From Algoriphagus aquimarinus (GTDB lineage: Bacteria > Bacteroidota > Bacteroidia > Cytophagales > Cyclobacteriaceae), in assembly GCF_007997215.1 (NCBI RefSeq), contig NZ_VORW01000001.1:496001-560000 (forward strand): 64,000 bases of DNA. The letters run 5' to 3'. The position numbers and the translations under genes were made by a program. The notes beneath the pieces are model-generated. The model was not told the origin of the DNA, searched no databases, and worked only from the letters and a program-made list of their open reading frames with translations. Shown one piece after another: positions 1 through 7,433 of the stretch (positions within the stretch are counted from its first letter, which is position 1; each line of letters begins with the position of its first letter).

Positions 1-259
1 GATTATCCTTTTTTATAGGAGAAATTTTATTGGATGTTGAAGTTAAACCAGTAGGATTTGGAATGCTTAATGAGTGGTTGTCAATAAGAATATCAGTATG
101 ATTTTCCACTAACGGCTTGTCAATAGGCTTTACATTATCCATCTCTGACTTCTCTTTCTCGCTTTGAGCCATAGTATCTCCTGCGTAAATACACATTCCC
201 AACACAGAAATGCCAAAAAAGATAATTTTTTTAAAAGAAACTTTGGAAGTTGCGATCAT
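1..259 (-). CDS. Secreted protein of unknown function, 3' end cut by window edge
   Basis: An ATG at 259 on the minus strand opens a reading frame that stays open to the window edge (about 86 codons). The first 30 or so residues form a typical signal peptide: a basic start (K6, K10, K11), a hydrophobic stretch (IIFFGISVLGMCIYA) and an AQS-like cleavage region. After it comes a polar, charged stretch rich in E, K, D and N with no motif I recognise. The protein is probably exported to the periplasm or outer membrane. It is divergent from csaA. Function is unknown; the remainder lies outside the window. Confidence 0.6.
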   Translation of the reverse strand, partial: MIATSKVSFKKIIFFGISVLGMCIYAGDTMAQSEKEKSEMDNVKPIDKPLVENHTDILIDNHSLSIPNPTGLTSTSNKISPIKKDN

Positions 260-333
260 AATTAGAAGAGGTTACCTTATATCTTACTTTGGGTTCTTGT
301 AAAAGGTTCCTAAAATTAGGAAAAAAATCCACT

Positions 334-672
334 ATGCAAACGATTGAGTACAAAGATTTTGACAAAATAGAATTGCGTGTAGGCACTATTCTGAGAGCTG
401 AACCATTCGAGAAAGCGCGTAAACCAGCTTATAAAATTTGGGTTGACTTAGGGGATGAAATTGGAGTGAAGAAATCTTCAGCACAAATTACCGTACACTA
501 TCAGCCCGAGAATTTGATTGGGCGTCAAGTTGTATGTGTTTGTAATTTTATTCCGCGACAAATAGCTGATTTTATGTCTGAGATTTTGATCACAGGATTC
601 AGCGATGAAAAAGGAGATATTATACTTACATCTGTGGAGAGACCAGTACCCAACGGCGCTTTATTACACTAG
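334..672 (+). CDS. csaA: CsaA-like tRNA-binding (OB-fold) protein
   Basis: A 112-residue protein made of one tRNA-binding OB-fold domain, the length usual for CsaA. Recognisable family segments are IELRVGTI near the start, a KPAYKIWVDLG strand, IGVKKSSAQIT in the middle and RPVPNGALL at the end. The family is described as binding tRNA and having chaperone-like activity linked to protein export; the role here is inferred. The ATG at 334 fits the family N-terminus (MQTIEYKDFD); an upstream TTG at 289 would add 15 atypical residues. The stop codon shares the bases CTAG (669-672) with the stop of the convergent next gene. Confidence 0.88.
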   Translation: MQTIEYKDFDKIELRVGTILRAEPFEKARKPAYKIWVDLGDEIGVKKSSAQITVHYQPENLIGRQVVCVCNFIPRQIADFMSEILITGFSDEKGDIILTSVERPVPNGALLH

Positions 673-1496
673 CTTTTTCTAGAATACGGGAAATCCAGAG
701 GGTTGGGATATTCGAATTCAAAACCAGTACTGAGGATTTTATCGCCAGAGATTAAGCGATCATCATCTTGTGAAGCATTTTGATAGCTTTTAGGCGGTTC
801 AAATCCTAAATCGCGTACATTTTGGTCATACACATCTTTGCGTAGCGTATGAATAGGAGCCACGCCATTGTAGACTTCATTCCAAAGTTCCTTTTCGATG
901 ATCCAAGCAAGCATCCTAGAAGCGTCATTTCTATAGATGTAATTTACTCGAGTATGGCCAGCAATATTTTCTTTGCCAGCTACATATTTACCAGGAATCC
1001 GCTCATCTCCAAGTAGCCCTCCAAATCGTACAATAGTTAGATCAAAGTTTCTATCCTCAGAAAACATCAATTCACTTTTGAAAATGGTCTCATTTCCAGT
1101 AAGATCTTTGTCAAGGTATTCAGCCTCCGTATAGGCAGCTTTTCTATTTGCCTCAGGATACACACCGGAGCTGGACACGAATAAAACCTTCTTGATAGAA
1201 GATTGGTCCACCATGCTGCGCAAAAACTTGATTTGCTCTAAGAATAATTCACCAGTCGAGGTACGTGAGCGTGGGGGAATGTTGATCACCATTATTTGGC
1301 TAGAGAGCAATTTCTGAAAGCCTTTGCCCTGAGGGAAAGGAACCAGTGCAAATTGGATGGCATTAATACCTTCTTTTTGAATGCTAGCTGCTTTATCGGC
1401 TGAAGTAGTACTGCCAAATACGCTATGATCACTTGAGAGGATTTTTGCCAAAGGCAAACCAATCCATCCTAAACCGATAATTGATATTTCGCTCAT
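669..1496 (-). CDS. NAD(P)-binding SDR / YeeZ-like epimerase family protein
   Basis: A 275-residue Rossmann-fold protein. The N-terminus carries the dinucleotide-binding pattern GLGWIG (residues 8-13), and a later VLFVSSSGVYPE segment matches the extended short-chain dehydrogenase/epimerase active-site strand. The sequence resembles YeeZ/YbjT-like NAD-dependent epimerase-dehydratases that lack a defined substrate. It is cytoplasmic, with no signal peptide. Its stop overlaps the csaA stop on the other strand by 4 bases. Substrate unknown. Confidence 0.8.
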   Translation of the reverse strand: MSEISIIGLGWIGLPLAKILSSDHSVFGSTTSADKAASIQKEGINAIQFALVPFPQGKGFQKLLSSQIMVINIPPRSRTSTGELFLEQIKFLRSMVDQSSIKKVLFVSSSGVYPEANRKAAYTEAEYLDKDLTGNETIFKSELMFSEDRNFDLTIVRFGGLLGDERIPGKYVAGKENIAGHTRVNYIYRNDASRMLAWIIEKELWNEVYNGVAPIHTLRKDVYDQNVRDLGFEPPKSYQNASQDDDRLISGDKILSTGFEFEYPNPLDFPYSRKS

Positions 1497-1507
1497 AGAA
1501 AGGTCAG

Positions 1508-1537
1508 AAAAAAACCTCCCAGGAATATGGGAGGTTT
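1508..1537 (-). terminator. Rho-independent terminator of the fatty-acid hydroxylase gene
   Basis: A perfect 9-bp stem (arms 1512-1520 and 1529-1537, loop of 8) is followed in the minus direction by a T-run read from the A-rich stretch 1508-1514. It lies 7 bases past the stop of the 1545-2171 gene. Confidence 0.85.
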
Positions 1538-1544
1538 ATGATAG

Positions 1545-2171
1545 TTATTCCTTTTTAGGGATAGTCCCTAGAATATAATCCCATAATGGTGTACTAACAC
1601 CAAACGCAACATCGGGATCTTTATAATGGTGGATGGCATGATGTACCCAGAGTACTTTCATGAAATTCTTTGGAGGCTGCACTGCATGTACCAAATAGTG
1701 AATCCCCAAATACAAAGCATAACCTAGTAAAAAACCTGGTAAGAAATAGTAAGCTAAATCCCCCATTGTCAATTTGAATATTAGGTAAAGAATGGCAGCA
1801 TATGCAGCACTCACAAATGGAGGCATTGCCAATCTGTCTTTGTCCTTAGGATAATCATGATGTATACCATGAACTGTGTACTGCAATTTGTCCTTAATAG
1901 GAGTGTTCGGCTCCATATGGAAAAAATGCTTGTGCATCATGTATTCGACTAATGTGAAACCAATGTACCCTACAACAAATAGAAGTAGAGCTGTTCCTAC
2001 TCCCACAGATGTTTTCTGAATTCCGAAATAAATTGAAATTATCCCGAGAACAATGAACATACTGATTGGCACTAATATATTGGTCCTTGAAATTTTCTCA
2101 AGAATTGGGTTCGAGAAAATTTGGGCTGTGCCGAAATTATCCGGCTTATCCAATCTTCCTATCTTTTTCAT
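1545..2171 (-). CDS. Fatty acid hydroxylase (sterol desaturase superfamily)
   Basis: A 208-residue membrane protein with about four hydrophobic segments and the di-iron histidine clusters of the fatty acid hydroxylase family: HKHFFH, HGIHHDYP, HYLVH and HHAIHHYKDP, in that order. The HGIHHDYPKDKDR block is typical of fatty acid 2-hydroxylases related to yeast Scs7 and animal FA2H, so 2-hydroxylation of membrane acyl chains (for example of sphingolipids, which some Bacteroidota make) is the likely reaction; the exact substrate is inferred. It is monocistronic: promoter element at 2227-2234, terminator at 1508-1537. Confidence 0.87.
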   Translation of the reverse strand: MKKIGRLDKPDNFGTAQIFSNPILEKISRTNILVPISMFIVLGIISIYFGIQKTSVGVGTALLLFVVGYIGFTLVEYMMHKHFFHMEPNTPIKDKLQYTVHGIHHDYPKDKDRLAMPPFVSAAYAAILYLIFKLTMGDLAYYFLPGFLLGYALYLGIHYLVHAVQPPKNFMKVLWVHHAIHHYKDPDVAFGVSTPLWDYILGTIPKKE

Positions 2172-2226
2172 ATGCTACTGATTCTAATTTTACTAAACTT
2201 TCTAAGATCTAATTTAGAATTTCATA

Positions 2227-2234
2227 CAAAGGTA
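2227..2234 (-). promoter_or_regulatory. Bacteroidota -7 element for the hydroxylase gene
   Basis: The plus-strand CAAAGGTA reads TACCTTTG on the minus strand, an exact match to TAnnTTTG, 56 bases upstream of the ATG at 2171. No clear -33 TTG was seen at the usual distance. Confidence 0.5.
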
Positions 2235-2287
2235 GTTCAAATCGACCTTTCGACACTGAGAAATTCATGACAATAATCACATTTTAA

Positions 2288-3424
2288 TCAAATCTGTGCC
2301 ATTGTTGTTTCAATAGTCTTTTGATAATAAGACACATAATGTGGTAGAATATTGGAAATATCAAACTCCTTAGCTCTTGCAAGTGCATTTTTCTTGAACG
2401 TCGGAAGATTCGCATCATCCAGAATGAAAAGTGCTTTTTCCTTCATAGTCTGGATGTCTCCAATATTACAAACGAAACCTGTCACTCCATCAATGTTCAA
2501 TTCTGGGATTCCACCTGCATTGGAAGATAGAACTGGAACTTCACATGCCATTGCTTCCAATGCAGCAAGGCCAAAACTTTCTTTTTCTGAAGGCATTAAA
2601 AATAGATCTGCAACTGAAAGCACTTCCTCTACGGCATCTAATTTCCCTAGAAAGCGCACATCATCGCAAGTTCCTAATTCACGACAAAGTCTCTCCATTT
2701 TATCTCGCTCAGGACCATCACCAACCAAAAGCAATTTTGCGGGAATTTCTTTTCGGACTTCGTAAAACACTTGAATCACATCTTCCACCCGCTTCACTTT
2801 TCTGAAATTGGATGTATGTACCATCAACTTCTCGTCATTAGGGCAAATAGCTAATTTGAAATGTTCCTTTTTTTGTCTTTTAAAACGATCCAAATCGATG
2901 AAATTAGGAATCACTTCTATTTCCCGCTGAATATCGAAGAAAGCATAGGTCTCTTTCCTTAAGTCCTCCGAAACAGCCGTCACTCCATCTGATTGATTAA
3001 TACTAAATGTAACAACAGGCTCATAACTAGGATCTTTTCCGACCAAAGTGATATCAGTGCCGTGAAGTGTGGTCACTACCGGTATTTGGATGCCTTGTGT
3101 TTTCAGAATTTGCTTTGCCATATACGCTGCCGAAGCATGGGGAATGGCATAATGAACGTGAAGCAGATCAAGTTTCTCGTATTTTACCACACTCACCATT
3201 TTACTAGCTAAAGCCAGTTCATAAGGTGCATGCTCAAAAAGAGGGTAGCTTTTAATGTCCACCTCATGATAGTAAAGATTCTCACTGAAAAAATCCAATC
3301 GGCTGGGTTGCTTATAGGTAATGAAGTGAACTTCATGACCAATTTTAGCTAGACCTATACCTAGTTCTGTTGCTACTACTCCACTACCTCCGAAGGTCGG
3401 GTAGCAAACAATGCCTATTTTCAT
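2288..3424 (-). CDS. bshA: N-acetyl-alpha-D-glucosaminyl L-malate synthase BshA
   Basis: A 378-residue GT-B glycosyltransferase (GT4 family). The N-terminus MKIGIVCYPTFGGSGVVATE, the AIPHASAAYMAKQI segment and the C-terminal ESFGLAALEAMACEVPVLSSNAGGIPE nucleotide-sugar site match BshA closely. BshA joins GlcNAc from UDP-GlcNAc to L-malate, the first step of bacillithiol synthesis, in the cytoplasm. Bacillithiol is the low-molecular-weight thiol of many Firmicutes and Bacteroidota. bshB and bshC are not in the window. The gene appears to be transcribed alone. Confidence 0.93.
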   Translation of the reverse strand: MKIGIVCYPTFGGSGVVATELGIGLAKIGHEVHFITYKQPSRLDFFSENLYYHEVDIKSYPLFEHAPYELALASKMVSVVKYEKLDLLHVHYAIPHASAAYMAKQILKTQGIQIPVVTTLHGTDITLVGKDPSYEPVVTFSINQSDGVTAVSEDLRKETYAFFDIQREIEVIPNFIDLDRFKRQKKEHFKLAICPNDEKLMVHTSNFRKVKRVEDVIQVFYEVRKEIPAKLLLVGDGPERDKMERLCRELGTCDDVRFLGKLDAVEEVLSVADLFLMPSEKESFGLAALEAMACEVPVLSSNAGGIPELNIDGVTGFVCNIGDIQTMKEKALFILDDANLPTFKKNALARAKEFDISNILPHYVSYYQKTIETTMAQI

Positions 3425-3578
3425 AATATTTTTGGCTGGTTTATAACCTGCTTTTTAACACGCATTAACCCTAGTTTTGTTCAAATCCTAAGTTAATTAT
3501 CCAATTATTAAATAATATTGAGCGAAAAGAGCTGAAAACCAATGCTTTTTACGCATTTATTTATTCTAGCCCAAACGC

Positions 3579-3615
3579 AAAAAACCCTTGAGAAAAATCT
3601 TTTCCCAAGGGTTTT
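3579..3615 (-). terminator. Strong terminator closing the fucosidase-sulfatase-oxidoreductase operon
   Basis: A 10-bp outer stem (3581-3590 with 3606-3615) continues after one A-C mismatch into a 5-bp inner stem around an ATC loop. In the minus direction it is followed by a T-run. It sits 23 bases past the stop of the GMC oxidoreductase gene. Confidence 0.88.
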
Positions 3616-3637
3616 TACTATTTAAATCACTAATTAA

Positions 3638-5353
3638 TTATCCTTTTTTGCTTTCGTTTACCGCATGATGCGCTGCCCTAGCCGCAAAAGCCATGTAGGT
3701 CAATGTAGGATTCTGAGTAGAAGTAGAAGTCATCGAAGCTCCGTCAGTCACGTACACGTTCGGCACTGCATGAAGCTGATGGTTCCCGTTAAGCATGGAA
3801 GTTTTTGGATCTTTACCCATTCTCACTCCACCCATTTCGTGAATATCCAAGCCTGGAACACGATGATCATCACGCACAGAAATATCCGTGAAACCAGCCT
3901 TTGAGAACATTTCTGATATTTGCTCTTGATAATCAATGATCATTTTCTCGTCATTATCATCATAAGCCACATTGAATTTCAAGGTTGGAAGACCATACGG
4001 ATCAAGCTTATCTTTGTCCAAAGCGATGTAATTGGATTCTTTTGGAATCGTCTCCCCCATCATGTGTGAACCAACTCTCCATGGGCCATCTGGTGGGGTT
4101 TTATTCAGCATACTATTTTTCAAATCCATTCCTACTCTTGCGTCGGCCACATAGCCTCCACCTCTGTAGGCACTAAATCCTCCTGCATAACCTCGTAGAA
4201 AATCTGTCTCCTGCTTTTTCACATTTCTGAATCGCGGAATATAGCCGCTAGTCGGTCGGCCACCAGAGGTAGTATATTCCATAAATCCATCATAAGAAGC
4301 ACTTACTCCCGCTCTATAATTATGGAATGCGAAATATTTACCCAACACACCACTGTCATTTCCAAGTCCATTAGGAAATCTAGCAGAAGTGGAATTCATC
4401 AAAATAGCATTGGAGTTAATCGCAGCGGCATTGATGAAGATTACATCTGCATAAAATTCCTCCACTTCTTTGGTGTGGGCATCGATCACTCTTACGCCAG
4501 TTGCTTTGCCTTTTTCATCGTCATATATCACAGAGTGGACTACCGAATCTGGTCTCAAAGTCACATTTCCACTTTTCAAAGCCCATGGAATAGTAGAAGA
4601 GTTACTACTGAAATATCCTCCAAAAGGGCAGCCTCGCTGGCAAAGATTTCTGTTTTGGCAGGACGCACGACCTTGAGCAGTAAATTCTGGTCTTGGTTCA
4701 TGAATGTGTGCACATCGAGAAGAAATCATGTGACGATCCCCATATACATCTTTCATTTTCTGAGCGAAGTGCTTTTCTACGATATTCAAATCATAGGCTG
4801 GCAAAAACTCTCCGTCTGGCAAAGTGTCAATCCCATCTCTATTTCCTGATACTCCCGCAAATTTCTCTACATGGCTGTACCAAGGCGCCATATCTTTGTA
4901 TCGAATTGGCCAATCTACTGCAAAACCATCTCTTGCAGGTCCTTCGAAATCATAATCTGACCAGCGCTGAACTTGTCTCGCCCATAGCAGAGATTTTCCA
5001 CCTACCTGATAGCCTTTGATCCAATCAAATGGCTTTTCTTGGATGTAAGGTTGCTCAGCGTCTTTCGCAAAAAAGTGCTCAGAATCTTCACCAAATGCGT
5101 AGCATTTGGCTACAATTGGGTTTTCATCCAATACTGCCTGTGGAAGTTTTCCTCTATGTTTGAATTCATAAGGAAGCATATTGGTAGTAGGATAATCCTT
5201 GATATGCTTTACATCTCTTCCTCTCTCGAGCAAAAGAGTTTTCACGCCTAAGTCACCAAATTCCTTGGCTGCCCATCCGCCGCTGGCTCCTGAACCGACG
5301 ACAATGGCTTGATATGTTCGTTCTTGTTTGTTTCGAATATTCAGATTAGCCAT
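3638..5353 (-). CDS. GMC family oxidoreductase, gluconate 2-dehydrogenase large-subunit type
   Basis: A 571-residue FAD-dependent oxidoreductase. The ADP-binding fold VVGSGASGGWAAKEF is at residues 18-32, a C-x6-C cluster (CQNRNLCQRGC) lies in the middle, and the C-terminal GMC domain carries the EMGGVRMG and NPTLTYMAFAARAA blocks with conserved His and Asn residues. Such proteins oxidise sugars or sugar alcohols in the periplasm and usually work with the small subunit encoded just upstream, whose gene overlaps this one by 8 bases. It has no obvious signal peptide, so export may depend on the partner (inference). Last gene of the operon starting at 9482. Substrate unknown; fucose-derived sugars are a guess from context. 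Confidence 0.88.
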   Translation of the reverse strand: MANLNIRNKQERTYQAIVVGSGASGGWAAKEFGDLGVKTLLLERGRDVKHIKDYPTTNMLPYEFKHRGKLPQAVLDENPIVAKCYAFGEDSEHFFAKDAEQPYIQEKPFDWIKGYQVGGKSLLWARQVQRWSDYDFEGPARDGFAVDWPIRYKDMAPWYSHVEKFAGVSGNRDGIDTLPDGEFLPAYDLNIVEKHFAQKMKDVYGDRHMISSRCAHIHEPRPEFTAQGRASCQNRNLCQRGCPFGGYFSSNSSTIPWALKSGNVTLRPDSVVHSVIYDDEKGKATGVRVIDAHTKEVEEFYADVIFINAAAINSNAILMNSTSARFPNGLGNDSGVLGKYFAFHNYRAGVSASYDGFMEYTTSGGRPTSGYIPRFRNVKKQETDFLRGYAGGFSAYRGGGYVADARVGMDLKNSMLNKTPPDGPWRVGSHMMGETIPKESNYIALDKDKLDPYGLPTLKFNVAYDDNDEKMIIDYQEQISEMFSKAGFTDISVRDDHRVPGLDIHEMGGVRMGKDPKTSMLNGNHQLHAVPNVYVTDGASMTSTSTQNPTLTYMAFAARAAHHAVNESKKG

Positions 5354-5918
5354 TGATTCTAGATTTTTGAATTTCTGAGATTAGAGCTGAACCATTGTAT
5401 GGACCAGGAATGAGTGAGTAAGGAATAACTTCTGTCTGAATGTACTCTGAGGCCATGTAGCCTTGCATAGTAAGTCGCTTGGTCGTATTAAGGAAATATG
5501 AAACAGCTTTGTCTTTCTCTCCTTCTGGAGTCTCAGCTGGCTTAAGATCTATGCCAGTTTGAATCAGGTCTTCTTTCTCCTTTGTGCTCAGCTGATCAAA
5601 TTTTTTCCCAGCAGTGTTTTTGGTGAAGTCAGGGAAAGCAGTAAGTCCTGCGCTGAAAAGCATTTGATTTTCAGTATTCATGCAATCATTTACCATCACT
5701 AAAATGAAATCAGGCACTTCTAACTCTAGTGCCCCTTTTAATTCTCCGGCTGGTATAATTGTATCTGAGATTGCTCCCAAGAGTTGCTTTTGCGAAGCAG
5801 TAACCTTGAGATTCTCATATGCGGCTAAGATATCATCTGAACTGAAATCACAGGACGGAATGAAAGCCAGTCCTCCAGAAATCAATGCAAGATGCCTTAG
5901 GGCGATTCTTCTATTCAT
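5346..5918 (-). CDS. Gluconate 2-dehydrogenase subunit 3 family protein
   Basis: A 190-residue small-subunit protein. The N-terminus has an RR pair (residues 3-4), a short hydrophobic segment (HLALISGGLAFIPSC) and a Cys that could be a lipidation or Tat-type export site. The SQKQLLGAISDTIIPAGE segment is characteristic of the gluconate 2-dehydrogenase subunit 3 family. In known systems this subunit carries the GMC flavoprotein across the inner membrane; the 8-base overlap with the GMC gene (5346-5353) suggests translational coupling. The gene lies 53 bases downstream of the sulfatase gene. Confidence 0.85.
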   Translation of the reverse strand: MNRRIALRHLALISGGLAFIPSCDFSSDDILAAYENLKVTASQKQLLGAISDTIIPAGELKGALELEVPDFILVMVNDCMNTENQMLFSAGLTAFPDFTKNTAGKKFDQLSTKEKEDLIQTGIDLKPAETPEGEKDKAVSYFLNTTKRLTMQGYMASEYIQTEVIPYSLIPGPYNGSALISEIQKSRING

Positions 5919-5971
5919 GGTTTATAGGTTTTGGGTTATAAATCGGGCCTTTAATGTAGGCAAATCAATGA

Positions 5972-7378
5972 TTAATTACCACTTAATTTTGACCGGTTGC
6001 CTAGAACTCCTTTTAGCCAATCTTCATGAAGCACCAATAATTCAGATGCAACTTCAGGATGTTCCATTCTCAGATTTTTCGACTCAGTACTATCTTGAGA
6101 AAGATTAACTAGATAGAGTTTATCCTCATCCGTGAAGATCAACTTCTTTGCTGGATCTTGTGGGTTACCAAGCAGTTTCCAAGGCCCTTTCCTTACTGCC
6201 CAAGAGTTAGTAGTCGCTTCAGGATTTCCAGTAGCCCAGTGCATCACATCGTGACCTGAATCCACATTGTCATAGATTACTTCTCTTAAACTAATACCGT
6301 CCATTTCAGTCGGATTTGGTACATCAACCTCTGCCAGATCGGCGAGTGTTGGGAACCAATCCACGCTTCCAGCCCATTGGTTTCGAACTTGCCCTTTGGG
6401 AAGATCACCACCAGGCCATGAGATAATAGCCGGTACACGTAGGCCCCCTTCTAACATACTAAACTTGGCACCATTGAAAGGTCCAGCGTTTCCCCCTCCG
6501 AAATATGCCCGCTCCTCTGTACTATGTCCATGATCGGATTGGAAAACGATAATCGTGTTCTCCAACTGACCTGTTTGCTCCAAATGATCCAGCACATTTC
6601 CTACTAATTCATCCAAAGTAGAAATGAACGCAGCATACTCTCTACGCGGACTAGGCAAATCCTTATAATGCTCCAACCAACTTGGTCTTCCTTGATAGGG
6701 ATAATGTGGCATATTGATAGCCCAATAGATGAAAAAGGGATCAGCAGATGGCTGGGTGAAATACTTCACTTCCTCTACCATCAGGTCTCCAAAGAATTCG
6801 CCTGGGCGATAGATCTCTTTATCATTTTGATACAAATCATGCAGGTTTGGCCCGCTCCAGAAAAAATAATGGGAATAGTTATCGATGCATCCTCTTTGAT
6901 GTCCAAAGAAATAATCGAAGCCTTGACCATTCGGAAGTTTGTCTGGACTGTGCCCCAAATGCCATTTACCGATGGCAGCTGTTCTATAACCCGCAGGTTT
7001 GAAAAGCTCCGCCATGGTAATTTGCTCTGTAGGCATTCCAGATTTCCCCTCCGGATCATGATCCGGAATATCTACATTGCCATAAAGACCAGCATTATAA
7101 TTATATCTACCTGTCAAAAGCCCTGCTCTGGAAGGTGAGCACACTGGAGCAACTGCATAAAATTGCGTGAACCGAACTCCTGAAGCAGCCAAGCGATCCA
7201 AGTTTGGCGTTGACAAATCCGTGGATCCATAACTGTTCAAATCCAACGTGCCCTGATCATCAGAAAGAATCACCAAGATATTCGGCTTAGAAGGAGCTGC
7301 TATAGAAACCTGCTGCTCCTTATTACAAGAGGAAAGAAGAATAACTGACCCGATGAGGGCTAATAATTTGCTGTTCAT
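5972..7378 (-). CDS. Type I sulfatase (formylglycine-dependent), lipoprotein
   Basis: A 468-residue sulfatase of the alkaline-phosphatase superfamily. A lipoprotein signal (LLSSC, Cys18) comes first. Metal-binding Asp40-Asp41 follow in LVILSDDQG, and the sulfatase signature CSPSRAGLLTGR begins at Cys80, the residue that must be converted to formylglycine. A further metal site is visible in FQSDHGHS. It probably removes sulfate esters from polysaccharide fragments in the periplasm or at the outer membrane. It lies 55 bases downstream of the fucosidase, which suggests a sulfated fucose-containing glycan such as fucoidan (inference). The anaerobic or aerobic sulfatase-maturating enzyme is not in this window. 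Confidence 0.92.
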   Translation of the reverse strand: MNSKLLALIGSVILLSSCNKEQQVSIAAPSKPNILVILSDDQGTLDLNSYGSTDLSTPNLDRLAASGVRFTQFYAVAPVCSPSRAGLLTGRYNYNAGLYGNVDIPDHDPEGKSGMPTEQITMAELFKPAGYRTAAIGKWHLGHSPDKLPNGQGFDYFFGHQRGCIDNYSHYFFWSGPNLHDLYQNDKEIYRPGEFFGDLMVEEVKYFTQPSADPFFIYWAINMPHYPYQGRPSWLEHYKDLPSPRREYAAFISTLDELVGNVLDHLEQTGQLENTIIVFQSDHGHSTEERAYFGGGNAGPFNGAKFSMLEGGLRVPAIISWPGGDLPKGQVRNQWAGSVDWFPTLADLAEVDVPNPTEMDGISLREVIYDNVDSGHDVMHWATGNPEATTNSWAVRKGPWKLLGNPQDPAKKLIFTDEDKLYLVNLSQDSTESKNLRMEHPEVASELLVLHEDWLKGVLGNRSKLSGN

Positions 7379-7433
7379 ACTGAGGTGGAGGATTCTATTT
7401 TCCCGTATCGAATAATTTTTGAAAGAGTTAAAC

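Noticed and set aside
4322-4849. Plus-strand frame of 175 codons inside the GMC oxidoreductase gene
   Set aside because: It is antisense to a clear, conserved coding region, and its composition (rich in S, H, I, R) is that of a shadow frame. No promoter or family match.
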